A DNA stretch of 64,000 bases from Aptenodytes patagonicus (Eukaryota > Chordata > Aves > Sphenisciformes > Spheniscidae): positions 146,745,636-146,809,635 of the forward strand of contig NC_134950.1 in assembly GCF_965638725.1 (NCBI RefSeq), given 5' to 3'. The notes below the pieces were generated by a model. It worked only from the letters and a program-made list of their open reading frames with translations. It was not told the origin of the DNA and ran no database searches. The position numbers and the translations under genes are program-made. Below, piece by piece: positions 11,617-22,700 of this stretch (its first letter is position 1; each line of letters starts with the position of its first letter).

Positions 11617-12654
11617 CAAGATATTGCTGCCCGGGTGGAGAACCTGGTTGTAAAAGTCTATCACAGAGATGCTCACGTAGCCAAGAGTCAGGCCACTGAA
11701 GAACATCAAAACAACCAGCAGGTGGGTCAGGGTGCTAAGATTGAAGTGGCTCAGGTGGATCTGGACTGGCAACACAAGGGTGAATTATTTATAGCTCGGT
11801 GGGCCCATGACACCTCAGGCCATCAAGGAAGAGATGCAATATACAGATGGGCTCATGATCGAGGGGTGGACTTGACCATGGACACTATTGCGCAGGTTAC
11901 CCGTGAATGTGAAACATGCGCTGCAACCAAGCAAGCCAAGCGGCTAAATCCCCTCTGGTATGGAGGACGATGGTTGAAATATAAATATGGGGAGGCCTGG
12001 CAGATCGATTATATCACACTCCCACAAACCCGCCAAGGCAAGCGCCACGTGCTTACAATGGTGGAGGCAACCACCAGTTGGCTGGAAACATATCCCGTGC
12101 CCCATGCCACCGCCCGGAACACTATCCTGGGCCTTGGAAAGCAAGTCCTATGGTGACATGGCACCCCAGAAAGAATTGAGTCAGACAACGGGACTCATTT
12201 CCAAAACAACCTCATAGACACCTGGGCCAAAGAGCATGGTATCGAGTGGGCGTATCACATCCGCCATCATGCACCAGCCTCTGGGAAAATTGAACGATAC
12301 AAGGGACTGTTAAAGACCACACTGAGAGCAATGGGTGGTGGGACATTCAAACATTGGGATACACATTTAGCAAAGGCCACCTGGTTAGTCAACACGAGGG
12401 GATCTGCCAATCGAGCTGGCCCTGCCCAGTCAAAACTTTTACGTACTGCAGGTGGGTATAAAGTCCCTGTAGTGCACATTAAAAATACGCCAGGGAAGAC
12501 AGTCTGGGTTATTCCTGCCTCGGGCAGAGGCAAACCCATCCATGGGATTGCTTTTGCTCAAGGACCTGGGTGCCCTTGGTGGGTGATGCGGGAGGATGGG
12601 GAATTCCAAAGCGTACCTCAAGGGGATTTGATTTTGGGTGAGAATAGCCAATAA
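11617..12654 (+). pseudogene. ERV integrase, one internal stop
   Basis: The zinc-binding HHCC domain is visible (H-D-T-S-G-H, later C-E-T-C). The catalytic Asp follows in WQIDYI, the second Asp in ESDNGTHF near 12180, and the Glu in the SGKIERYKG block near 12285. A TGA at 12154-12156 interrupts the core where an Arg codon (CGA) is the likely ancestor. The frame then stays open to 12654. No dUTPase or env follows. Confidence 0.87.
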
Positions 12655-13060
12655 ATTAAATTGTATGATGTTAATTGCTATATAACATTGTATATCACCA
12701 CTTCTGTAGTGGCTGTATGCCATATCAATGGTATTACCACACCAGTAAGAATCACCCAGATTAATGAAGAATGAACTTCATGATGAAAACCAAGCAAAGC
12801 ACAGCGATAATGGAACCAGAACTGGCTTCAGTATACAACAATCCAACACCACACACCATCTCTCCTGCCTGAAGGACTGTTATGAGATGGAGGTAAATGA
12901 ACACAACGAACATTTTACAGGGACAGCCCATAAACTAAGGGAATGATATCTGTGTATATATATATCAAAAGACAGGAAAAGTGGTGGTGATTAATTGGTA
13001 CGTATTGGAAAGCGTGGGACCTGGGCATGGCATAGATAGTATAGAATAAGGCATGGATAT
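12655..13060 (+). other. Non-coding tail between integrase and 3' LTR
   Basis: About 400 bp without a credible ORF. There is no env. The bases directly before the 3' LTR (AGGCATGGATAT) do not form the purine run expected of a polypurine tract. The nearest purine-rich patch is near 12968-12989. Confidence 0.6.
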
Positions 13061-13617
13061 TGTCCTGGTTTTGGCTGGGATAGAGTTAATTTTCTTCCTA
13101 GTAGCTGGTACAGCGCTGTGTTTTGGATTTAGCATGAGAATAATGTTGATAACACACTGATGTTTTAGTTGTTGCTAAGTAGTGCTTACACTAGTCAAGG
13201 ATTTTTCAGCTTCCCGTGCTCTACTGCCTGAGAAGGCTGGAGGTGCACAAGAAGCTGGGAGGGGGCACAGCCAGGACAGCTGACCCAAACTGGCCAAAGG
13301 GACATTCCATACCATGTGACGTCATGCTCAGTACATAAACTGGGGGGAATTGGCCAGGGGGCGGGGACTGCTGCTCGGGAACTGGCTGGGCATCAGTCGG
13401 CAGGTGGCAAGCAATTGCATTGTGCATCACCTGCTTTGTGTATTCTTCTATTATTACTGTTATTATTATTCTATTTTATTTCAATTATCAAACTGTTCTT
13501 ACATGAACCCACAAGTTTTCTCACTTTTACTCTTCCAATTCTCTCCTCCATCCCACCGGGGGGAGTGAGCGAGCGGCTGCGTGGTGCTTAGTTACCAGCT
13601 GGGGTTAAACCACAACA
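13061..13617 (+). repeat. 3' LTR of provirus
   Basis: A 557-bp partner of 6779-7334, followed by the TCTTT duplication. The CRE TGACGTCA is intact at 13317-13324, with TACATAAA just after it. A small G-rich insertion near 13357-13367 distinguishes it from the 5' LTR. Confidence 0.95.
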
Positions 13618-13830
13618 TCTTTCCTTCTACACTATCAAAGTACAGTTATGGGAAGGACTACACAGCCAAGACTTAGGACAGCATGGGGAAATTTGTATTT
13701 TTCTATTACCTCTGCTGTACCAGTTACGTGGACAGAAGACTTCAGTCTCTAGTTCATCCTATAGTTGCCAGGAGTGTTTAGGCCACCCTGCATACCTTGT
13801 TTTTGCTGGCCATTCCTGGTAGGTGTTCCA

Positions 13831-13958
13831 AGGGTGGTTTTTTTGGTTGGGTTTTGTTGTTGTTTTGGGTTTGGTTGGTTGGTTTGGGGTTGTTTTAGGG
13901 TTTTTTTGGTTGGTGGTGGTATTTGGTTTTTGAGGGTTTTTTTTGTTTGTTTGCTTTT
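13831..13958 (+). repeat. G/T-rich strand-asymmetric tract
   Basis: About 130 bp almost free of A and C, made of GGTT, GTTT and T-run units, including one TTAGGG. It resembles the GGTTT-type low-complexity DNA common in birds. A Trp/Phe/Gly-rich ORF across it is only a by-product of the composition. Confidence 0.8.
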
Positions 13959-14229
13959 AAGAAAAAGTAAAAATGAAAGAGTCCCTAGTGCTTCTCTTGG
14001 GGTAGGAAGGGAAAGACATAGAAAATAGTTCATTTTCCCATTAGAGGGTATCAAGGGAAAGTGAATTTGTAGGTAAGTTATCCATGATCCCCCCCATCAG
14101 AGGAAACTTGTCCCATCTTGCAAATACTGCTAGCTTTACAGCTGTAATTATAGCTTCAGGTACAGATCCCCGATTAAGACAGTAAAAAACCAGATGTTGT
14201 CTTAATTAATATGGATCGAGTGTACTTAC

Positions 14230-14297
14230 CAACAGCGTGTCCAAATCAAGAGGAACCTTAGCAACTTTTAGCAGTAGGAAAAAAGGTGTTACTGGAT
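14230..14297 (-). other. CLDN12: Candidate CLDN12 5' UTR exon (68 nt)
   Basis: On the minus strand a pyrimidine-rich acceptor, TTCTGTTTCTTAG, precedes 68 nt that end at a near-consensus donor, GCTGTTG|GTAAGTAC. It lies between the CpG island and the coding exon, as an alternative or second non-coding exon of CLDN12 would. Assignment is inferred. Confidence 0.35.
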
Positions 14298-16230
14298 CTA
14301 AGAAACAGAACAAAGAGAGAGTCAACATCACATTTGTTTCATGCAATTCCAGCAACAGTGTTTACATTGTAATTCAGAAATAAGGAATCTCAGATACGTT
14401 TACATTAGGCCAACTCCATCACCTTTCCACAATTTCCTCTTACTTAAATAAGAAAACTCAAACTACTTTTTTTTTTTCCTTCCCCCAGGATTTTTCCCCA
14501 GAGCATGTTCTCTTTCTACCTACTCATCTCTGTCTTCATGCAACAGATAAGAAGGGTGCAAAACCTTTCTTATGGGTATTCCAAGACACAGAGATGTTCA
14601 CATCCTGAATTTTATGTTTCTAGCAAAAAAATCCATATAAAGTCATAGAAAATGATTATTTCAGATGTTAGGTTCCAGGCTGTGCTTAAACAGCAGGGAG
14701 GAAGGGGTGCAATGATTTTTTTAATGTCAGAGAACAAAACACAGACTCTAAACTGTTTATATACTTGTGGTTCTCTATTCCTTCCGGGCTTCTACACAAA
14801 GGTTTGAAGGAAAAGGGAGAAAGGCAGGAAGTACTGGTGATGCCTTTTCAACGGCTGTCCAGCTTTTCCAGAGGAAGAAAAAGGATCGTTTTGTGGATTC
14901 TCTTTACACCCGCATCTGGGACCCACACCACTGAGTCCCAAGAGCAGCTCTGCAGGTCGTAATAGGAAAATTGCTTTTCTACTGGACAGTGTCAGACCTA
15001 CAAGCATGTCATTATATGACTGTTAAGAGCTACAACCTAAAGGTGACTTTACTGTACTAACAAGGACATAGCATTTATTCTAAGTTACCTATATCAAACC
15101 CCGAAATATTATAACATTTATATATGCGCAGTCTCCTGGGGTGCAACATCAAAGAAATTCTTCTATCGAACCATCTAGGCAAGAGAGAGACCTTACGGCA
15201 CACACTCATGCAACTCAAATTTTTCACTAAATGAGAAAGTGAATTTCCAAGTCTAGAGTCCTCCAATATGAATGCTATTGCATATAAGACACAGAAATGC
15301 AGACACAATGAAATCAAGCATCTCACTGGATTTCCACTGCCAGGTTAATCAAACAAGACTGCTCTGGGTAAATGCAGCAATTTGGGCAAACTAACTATGC
15401 AGGGCTGCAGAGGGCAGCGTCAACATGTTCAATTGCATTTGGAGGAGAACTAGCAGCTTTTTTTTTTTTTGAGTTTGGAACTAAAAAAAATAATTATTAC
15501 TGCACAGCTCAGAGCAGCTGTTTTTATTCGCTAACATTTCTGAGCAATTTTCAAGCTTTCTGTGCATTTGGCTTCAGTTGCTGCTAAGATAAACATACTG
15601 ATCCCACTCCAGGTTCACGCCTCAAAATACCAGCCAGCACTCCGTAACAACCACAATTAAGTAGAAAATTAGTACTGGCAAACAAACCTGTCAGAAAAGG
15701 AGCTGTGCCCAGCCCAGGAGTCCCTCCCATTAAATGATGCAGACCTGTGGCCACCAGCTGTTGTAATAAACAGATACAGAGCAGGTATGGAATATTCTAC
15801 AATAGCCAACTCAGAAAGCCCTCCATTTCTGCAGACATTGAGTTTCTTTTCTCTTCCTCTAGCTGTTTAGTCCATCTGATTTTATTCTCTGTCACTGGTG
15901 GTGTTGAACAACTAGGGACCTCAGCCACTTCTGAACTAGCTGTCCAAGGGAAGCAGTTCAAGCACACTTTGGTCAGGATAAGTGAAACCCGTCTTGCCTT
16001 AGATTCTAGACTCAAGCTTCTTACACCCCAAGCATTTTACAGCTGTAATACTCAAGGCTGTTACATCTGATCCACAAAAGTTAATCAGTCCTAATACCAC
16101 TTCAGGGACAGGTTTTACCATGGCTCCTATTCTAAAGATCCACATTGCTGTAACAAGAGATGCTGGCCGAAGCTGGTTAAAAACTGGTAAATCATTAACT
16201 GCCCACAAGCTAAAAAGATGAAGCAAAGGA

Positions 16231-16246
16231 GGGGGGGGGGGGGGGG
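16231..16246 (+). repeat. Poly-G run of 16
   Basis: Sixteen consecutive G residues, a site where assembly length may be unreliable and where the G-rich strand could form a quadruplex. Confidence 0.9.
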
Positions 16247-17064
16247 AAGGCATTTACTAGAGACATAATTCAGTGATGAGTAAAGCCAGTTCTGTTCCCT
16301 TGCATGGCCTTGAGAAGACCATGGTCTGGGAACCACCGCTGTTCTGTGAAGCCCTGCAGGAGGGAGATCACAGTAAGTACAATTTATAAACAAATGCTTT
16401 CTGAAACTTTCCACAACAGTATTATCAGTTTAAAAAATTATTAGGAATTTTGGATAACTGACCACCAGAAACAGGAGACCAACACCTGTCCTGTCCCAAG
16501 ATAACTGGAAGTAACTGATACAGAATCAGTGCCACCAGGCAATTTTTTTCTTCCAGAAATCAATCACAGAGTTCCAAGTTCTACAAAACTCCTATTAAAA
16601 ATTAAATCCAGACATAAAGGATTAGAATTAACGTTCCTATCTAATGCCTTAGGAGTTTCAAGAAAAACTTGTAGCACGGGTAGTTGCTTTGCCGACTGAT
16701 TTGGAAAAAACAGATGACGCACAGCCGAGGCCGAAGCGAAAAACACGCTCTCCCCCCCGAGGTGCTCGGCAGCTGCCCTGCGCGCCCCCGGCACCCGCCA
16801 GGCACCCCCGACACCCGCTGGCAGGGAGCGTACTCCCGGCCGAAGCGCACGAAGCCTGCCGCGCTGCGAAGCGAGGCTTGCAGGGGTAAACCGGGAAGGG
16901 CCGCAGAAATCGTCGTCCCCCCCCCCCCTTAACGTGCCTAACGGCGGCGGGCGGAGCGCGAGCGGGCAGCCCCCGCGCACGGTCCCCCAGCGGCAGCGCG
17001 CCGGGCCGGCAGCCCCCTCACGGCCAGGCGGCCGCGGGCAGCCCCCGGCGGGCGCCGCTGGGAC

Positions 17065-17071
17065 AGAGCCA

Positions 17072-17119
<48 letters not shown>
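17065..17119 (+). repeat. GAGCCG hexanucleotide repeat
   Basis: About eight near-perfect copies of GAGCCG within the CpG island. The frame reads as alternating Glu-Pro, which gives rise to a spurious plus-strand ORF. Confidence 0.9.
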
Positions 17120-17294
17120 CGTCCACCCCCACGTCACACGCCCGCTCTCCCCGCCGCTCACCCTCCTGTCAGGGCGCGGGGGCACGCAGAAAAGGCACCA
17201 TCGCCGCCGCGCTCCCCGACCTCCGCCCGCCGGAGCAGCTCCTCTCCTCCCAGGCTCTCGGGAGGCCGCGGCCGGTCGCGGGACGCCCGGAGGG

Positions 17295-17309
17295 TTGTGG
17301 GGTTGTAGT
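17295..17309 (-). promoter_or_regulatory. ZNF143/THAP11-like motif, minus strand
   Basis: Reads ACTACAACCCCACAA on the minus strand, close to the known promoter motif ACTACAAYTCCCAG. It lies about 130 bp upstream of the candidate exon 1 donor of CLDN12. Confidence 0.5.
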
Positions 17310-17349
17310 CCAGCGCCGCCGCAGTGCCGGCCCCCAGCCCCCCGGGCGC

Positions 17350-17368
17350 ACTACAACTCCCAGCGTCC
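17350..17368 (+). promoter_or_regulatory. ZNF143/THAP11-like motif, plus strand
   Basis: ACTACAACTCCCAGCGTCC matches the vertebrate promoter motif ACTACAAYTCCCAGCATGC at nearly all positions. It faces away from the minus-strand copy at 17295-17309, with about 40 bp between them. Confidence 0.65.
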
Positions 17369-17971
17369 CCCGCGGCGCCCCCCGCAGGGCCGTGCTCGGT
17401 GCGCGGGGGCGAGTGGCAGGGCGGGGCCGGGCCGGAACCGGCGTCCGCCCGGAGGGGCGGCTCCTGCGGGGCCGGCCCTCGCGGCCTTTCCGCGGGGCCG
17501 AGCCGGCCGCTGGGTTTTGCCTATTTTTAAGGCGGGCTGCGATTCGCACGCAGCCCCGCGGCTGGAGATAACCATGCTTTAAAATAGGTTCCTCAAATAC
17601 GCCTGTAAAGGTAGAGGAGCCGGCACCGTTACTCTCACCAGCGCTTTGTGAGGCATCGAACAAAACTCACTCTTCGTAATCCTGCGTGAGCTTCTGGTGG
17701 GTCCCGGGAGCAATTTATTTACAGGCTCCAAAGGAACCGCAATGCCGCTTGCTCCCTATTTAACTCCCCTCGGGAGGACCCGTTTCCCCCGCGCTTTGCG
17801 CCGCTGCTGTCGGCTGAGCTCGGCACAGGCCCCGGCACCGGATTCAGCGCCAGGCGCTGCCCGCGGCCTGGCTGCTGACTGGGGACAGCCGGCCAAACCC
17901 CGGGCCACATCGCCTCGGCAATAAAAACTGGGGGTTTGGTCTTCCCAAAGTAGGCGTTCACCGGGAGAACG

Positions 17972-18168
17972 CTTGGGCGTCGGTCTGGTGGTGGTAGGTG
18001 GCAAGTGATTGCTTTTGCCTCGGTTTTTTTTTTTCCTCTTCTTCTTTCCTTCACCTATTAAACCTTAACCCACAAGTTGCCTTGCATTTTCTCGTTGGAT
18101 TCTCCCCCGTCCTGGTGAGTGAGCGGCCCTCTGGGTGCTAAGCTGCTGGCCCGGGTCAACCCCACAAG
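17972..18168 (+). mobile_element. LTR 3' fragment related to ERV family A
   Basis: It resembles the last third of the LTRs in this window: the GGCAGGTGG...AATTG part, then CAACCCACAAGTT, TTCTCCC, GTGAGTGAGCGGC and a degraded GGGTTAAACCACAA end. The upstream part is missing, so it is a truncated old copy or a distinct subfamily. Boundaries are approximate. Confidence 0.65.
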
Positions 18169-19008
18169 AAGTGCAAAGGCTGGTGCTAGTCCTGCAAGCT
18201 ACAGCTCTTAAGATTGGCTCAGCGTTGCACTTATTATCCATTCGTCACTGAAGCTCATATAACTCTTCATACACAGCTGAAATAAAGCCAAGCTGGCTCT
18301 TGTTTCAAACTTTTTTCCCCCTCATTTATGTGTGAGAATAAGAGCAGCGTTCAAGAAGTCTGACAAAAAAAATGTTATTTTCGACTATGAAATAAATGGA
18401 GTATCAAAAATTGTTGACAGCCCACACTCAGCTGTGGTGAAAACACGTTAGCCCCAAACACAATAAAGTCAGAGGAAAATCAGAATGAGAACCAATACTA
18501 ATGATAAAAGAATTGGATTATGAGAAATCATACCTTTCTTCCCAGCGACTGCTTTAACAAAACTTAGAGAAGCAGGGTTTGATAAGTACACTTACAAAAC
18601 AAAACAAGACCAAGCTGAGAAGCCTTTGATGTATTTGGTCGTCTTTTGCTTTGCAATCAATTTAATAGCTTTGAAGTAGAAAAACCCTGTACAGTAAAGG
18701 ACTTCTAATTTTTTTTTTTTTTTTAAAGTAAAATGTAAGTGTGCCTGCTTGTAATACAAAAACTGGAACATGAACTATTCCCAGAAAATTTATAGCTCTG
18801 TTGAAAAGCAGTCATCATTTTCTTCACCGAAGAGCAACATATACCCACAAATCCACAAAAGGAGGGACTCCCAAATTAAGCCTGGGAATTTGGAATCAGG
18901 ATTTATATGATCAAGAGGACTACAGTAGGCACCAGCAGGTGTGGAAAAAAAACCAGTACACATCAGCCTTGCTTTTTCATGCTCCTACAAGTCACTTCCT
19001 TGCAGCCA
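18169..19008 (-). other. Spacer between CpG island and GTPBP10 3' end
   Basis: About 840 bp without a convincing gene or named repeat. It includes a T-run near 18709-18724. Confidence 0.5.
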
Positions 19009-19014
19009 TTTATT
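19009..19014 (-). terminator. GTPBP10: Candidate GTPBP10 polyadenylation signal
   Basis: TTTATT on plus is AATAAA on minus, about 510 nt beyond the GTPBP10 stop codon. It is the first such hexamer that I find downstream. Confidence 0.45.
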
Positions 19015-19519
19015 TGTGTTTTCCTTTAGATCTTTAAAAATAACAAAAAACCCCCACAATCCGATGCCTGTCAAAACAGCGGAACTGGTTCGCCTTAGAA
19101 GCACCAGACCCTGGAAAACTGCTCCATCAGAAATTTCCCTGGGTATTTCTGATGCTCACGGCAAAAGATGTAGAGTGGTTGAACTTGCTCCTTTGCTACC
19201 TCTGCGGGTTATATTCCTTCTATTCATCCCATCTGGCAAAAAATATTCCAGGGATCATCAGTTGTTAAGCAGTGCTTTGAGTTGCACATACTTTGGTCTT
19301 CACTCTGTTGAGTCAGTAGCCAACGTAAATCAGAAAAACCTGTTCTTTTCCCCACTGTGCTCTGCCCAAGTGTGGAAAGAAATTGAGACAATGGGGGGAA
19401 GCAGAAAACTGGGCAGTGGTGGTAGAGCAATTCAACAAAAACGAAATGGAAGGTCTGCATAGCAGTGGGTTCATGTACATACTGAAAATATTAAAATGTG
19501 TTGGAACCAGCCAAGAATG

Positions 19520-19740
19520 CTAGATTCTATTAATTTGTCCTTCTTCTGAAGTTTGTAAAAGTAGTAGTTTCTTTTTCCGATATTCTTCATTCTCCTGCTC
19601 TGCTTCCTCATCTACGGATTTTCTTATACGTGCTTTTAGTTCCTCAATTCCTTCTCCAGTATATGTAGATACAGGAATTACATCTTTGAATTCAAGTATA
19701 TTTGCAGGAATAATTTCTTCCTGTAGTAAGTGTAAGAAGT
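19520..19740 (-). CDS. GTPBP10: GTPBP10 coding exon 10 and stop
   Basis: Encodes the G5 region and a Glu/Lys-rich C-terminal helix; stop TAG at 19520-19522. The tail is shorter than in human. Confidence 0.94.
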
Positions 19741-22700
19741 CTGAAAAATCATATTGAAAGAGTTAGTACAACCCCCAAATAGCGTATCACTACAAAGCCC
19801 ATAAAATCCCATTAAATTTCGAAAATAAACTTTAATAAATTACAGCAATAAACTGCAATTAATATATAAGTATTATTTGCTTAATTAATCTTTAAAAAAA
19901 AAAGCTAAAGTCTCAGAAGACAAGCACTAACATAGCAGTTATACCATACTTACACCCTCATGAGAGGATTCTATACCCTTCCTTTAAGATGAGTACAAAG
20001 AAATCCCAGGTTGTAGAACATGGGAGATGGATGGTTTTAAGCCTTCCTGGTTCTTATACACTCCAGGAAATAAGAAGAAATTCACCCCAATGTAATAGCA
20101 AAACTGAAGTAAACCCCTACATCGGCCTGTCCAGAATTTTCATGTGTTTTGGCCAAAGTCTCATGATAGATTGTATATACACCCGTGTCTGTAAGGGGAC
20201 CTTCAATGGAGCTTACTATTATCTAAGATACCTACACTGGAAATTTACTCTCCCATATGATAGTTGGGAAAGATCTTCTAGGATATCTCTATTTTATTAA
20301 AATACCTCCCCAACAGAGAAGCCAGCACTACAAATGCATATAAACAGATCTGTAAATGCGGAAAGTGGTTTTAAAACATATGTTCAAATAATTAATTTAA
20401 TAGCTGACTTTAGTTTCAACTCCTTGCCGATGCAGAGTTACCCCTGATGAAATCATATTACTACTTTTGTCGAAAGTAACTGTTGAAAGTTAATTTACCT
20501 TGAGGATTCTCTAGCTGTTTCATAAGTTCATTCAAGTTATCCTTTGCACAAGGCAAATCCATTTTATTAATAGCAAGAAGTGCAGGCTTTTTTAGAAGTT
20601 CCTCTTTGTACAGCTCCAGTTCCTTAAAAGACAGGTAAATTTGCCTTAATAAGTATTTGTAGTTTAACAAGTGCTACTTCAATTTTACATCTCCTCTCTC
20701 ATTTGTTTAATTGCCTAAATAGCCTTTCATGCCTAGGTGGTGGTGTTTAACCCGACAGGCAGCTAAACACCACACAGCCATTCGCTCACTCCCCCCACCC
20801 CCAGTGGGATGGGGGAGAGAATCAGAAAAGTAAAAGTGAGAAAACTCGTGGGTTGAGGTAAAGACAGTTTAATAGGACAGAAAAGGAAGGGAAAATAACA
20901 ATAACAACAACAACAATAATAATAATGATAAAAGAATATACAAAATAAGTGATGCACAATGCAATTGCTCATCACCTGCTGACCGATGCCCAGCCAGTTC
21001 CCGAGCAGTGGTCCCCACCCCTCAGCCAACTCCCCCCAGTTTATGTACTGAGCATGACGTCACATGGTATGGAATATCCCTTTGGCCAGTTTGGGTCAGC
21101 TGTCCTGGCTGTGCCCCCTCCCAGCTTCTTGTGCACCTCCAGCCTTCTCAGTCGGTAGAGCATGGGAAGCTGGAAAGTCCTTGACTAGTGTAAGCACTAC
21201 TTAGCAACAACTAAAACATCGGTGTGTTATCAACATTGTTCTCACCCTAAATCCAACACACAGCGCTGTACCAGCTACTAGGAAGGAAATTAACTCTATC
21301 CCAGCTGAAACCAGGACACTAGGCAGCTGTCAGATTTACTCAGGTGGACAAGGTTGATGTATTAAAGCAGTCTGACAGAAGAAGATAATATTCAGTGATT
21401 CAGTGATTTTTTGCTCAAACATAGGTATTTCAGGTAAACAGGCTGGCTGATTCTGAAACAGCCTCCTATAAAAAGAATGACAGTTTTGTTTTTCTGATAT
21501 CCACAAACACAAAATCAATTTCAGAAGAAGTTCAGGTCTATAAAACATGTAAGAAAATTCTTTGGAGAGTTTTCTGATTCTTCAGCATTTTAATGGACTA
21601 TGGTTAATATCAGAAAGAAAATCACAACCACGAATAAGCTAAAAATAAACAGCAATAGCTGAAATTCAGAAGATTCATCATCTTAAGTCATATAGCTAGA
21701 GAGAGAACAGCTGCTAAACTTGAAATTACGTAAAATGTATTATTTTAATCAGAAGCAATGATAAGAGATGGAAACACTGAACATCTGCAAAGCTGGGGCC
21801 TGATGTCTCATCTCCATTAGGCTATGCAGTAAGGGCATCAAGACAGGGATTTATCTTTACCCATGTATTTCTACCTCCTAAAATGCTACCAGACTGCGGA
21901 ACTGAAAACGATGTGTCTTTTCACCTTTACTTGACTGTAAGAAATATGCCATATGCTGCACAGATTAATGAAGGAACAGCTGTGCGCAACATAAAATAGA
22001 CCAGTTTCATCTGGACAGTTAAAAATAAGTATTTCATCATTTCGGAGAATCCTAAGCTTGTTAACTGGCCTTATATTATAAATTCAGAAGACACTAACAT
22101 TTGAAAATTCTTGATCAAAACTGAGTCTCTTTCTTGGCTCAAAACATAACTACAACTGTCAATTAGGAAGATGAGAACTTACCTTTGTTAGAAGCAATAT
22201 AGTTTCAAGGGCTGTTCTGAACTGAGTCTTAATAGACAGCTGAAACCCCGAAATATCAACCTGAAAAAGTTACACAAAAACAAGCTTTGTGGTATTAAAT
22301 TATGTTACAGTATCAAGGTACTCTCCATCAACTACTTGGCAGTAAAATGTCCACATACCTGCCCCCATTCCTGGGCAAATTGTACCAGAGGGCAACTATA
22401 CACCAAAGTAACACCATAGACACTGGAAACACAAACTGGTTGGTTCTGATACAGTGCTTCCCAAAGGTCTGATTTTTAAACCTCTTTTTCAAGGGGATCT
22501 TACAGAAAAAAAAAAAAAATCACCCCATGCTTTAATTATGCTTGGAACACTGCACTGCTCTAAATTGATTGGCAAATTTTAATGATAAATTCTATTTAAG
22601 GATTTAACATCAGTCCTTTGAGTGTTCCATTCTGAAAACAGTGTTACAGCTATATTTATCATAAACCATGTAAAGTACAAATGATTTCCTAAATTCCAGC

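Larger units (their letters stand above)
6779..13617 (+). mobile_element. Endogenous retrovirus, ERVL-like, two LTRs, no env
   Basis: A 6.8-kb provirus flanked by a perfect 5-bp duplication, TCTTT at 6774-6778 and 13618-13622. The order is 5' LTR, primer-binding site, leader with a small ORF, gag, protease, reverse transcriptase, RNase H, integrase, a short 3' tail and 3' LTR. Pol resembles class III (ERVL-type) elements in RT, RNase H and integrase, and an env is missing, as usual for ERVL. The primer site instead matches tRNA-Lys. Gag and pol are broken by several stops and frameshifts, so it is not coding-competent. The LTRs differ at about 40 positions of 556 by eye (roughly 7%), mostly transitions, so the insertion is not recent. 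It lies antisense inside the CLDN12 5' region. Confidence 0.93.
13623..16730 (-). other. CLDN12 upstream region without coding genes
   Basis: Non-coding sequence between provirus and CpG island. It holds a G/T-rich tract, one candidate non-coding exon (14230-14297) and a 16-G run. I recognise no protein-coding gene here; the ORFs of 60-107 codons lack motifs. Confidence 0.5.
16735..17965 (-). promoter_or_regulatory. CLDN12: CpG island, probable CLDN12 promoter
   Basis: A sharp rise in GC and CpG density about 12 kb upstream of the CLDN12 coding exon. A candidate exon 1 donor, CAGGAGG|GTGAGC, lies at 17156-17162 on the minus strand, and two ZNF143-like motifs lie just upstream of it. No TATA box is evident. 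Island promoters can fire both ways, but I see no plus-strand gene here. Confidence 0.6.

Noticed and set aside
12655..13060. Possible env or dUTPase between integrase and 3' LTR
   Set aside because: Only about 400 bp with no signal peptide, membrane segment or dUTPase motif.
13765..14028. ORF rich in Trp, Phe and Gly
   Set aside because: A product of the G/T-rich tract.
16934..17308. Plus-strand 124-codon ORF rich in Glu-Pro
   Set aside because: It results from the GAGCCG repeat and the CpG island composition; no start context or domain supports it.
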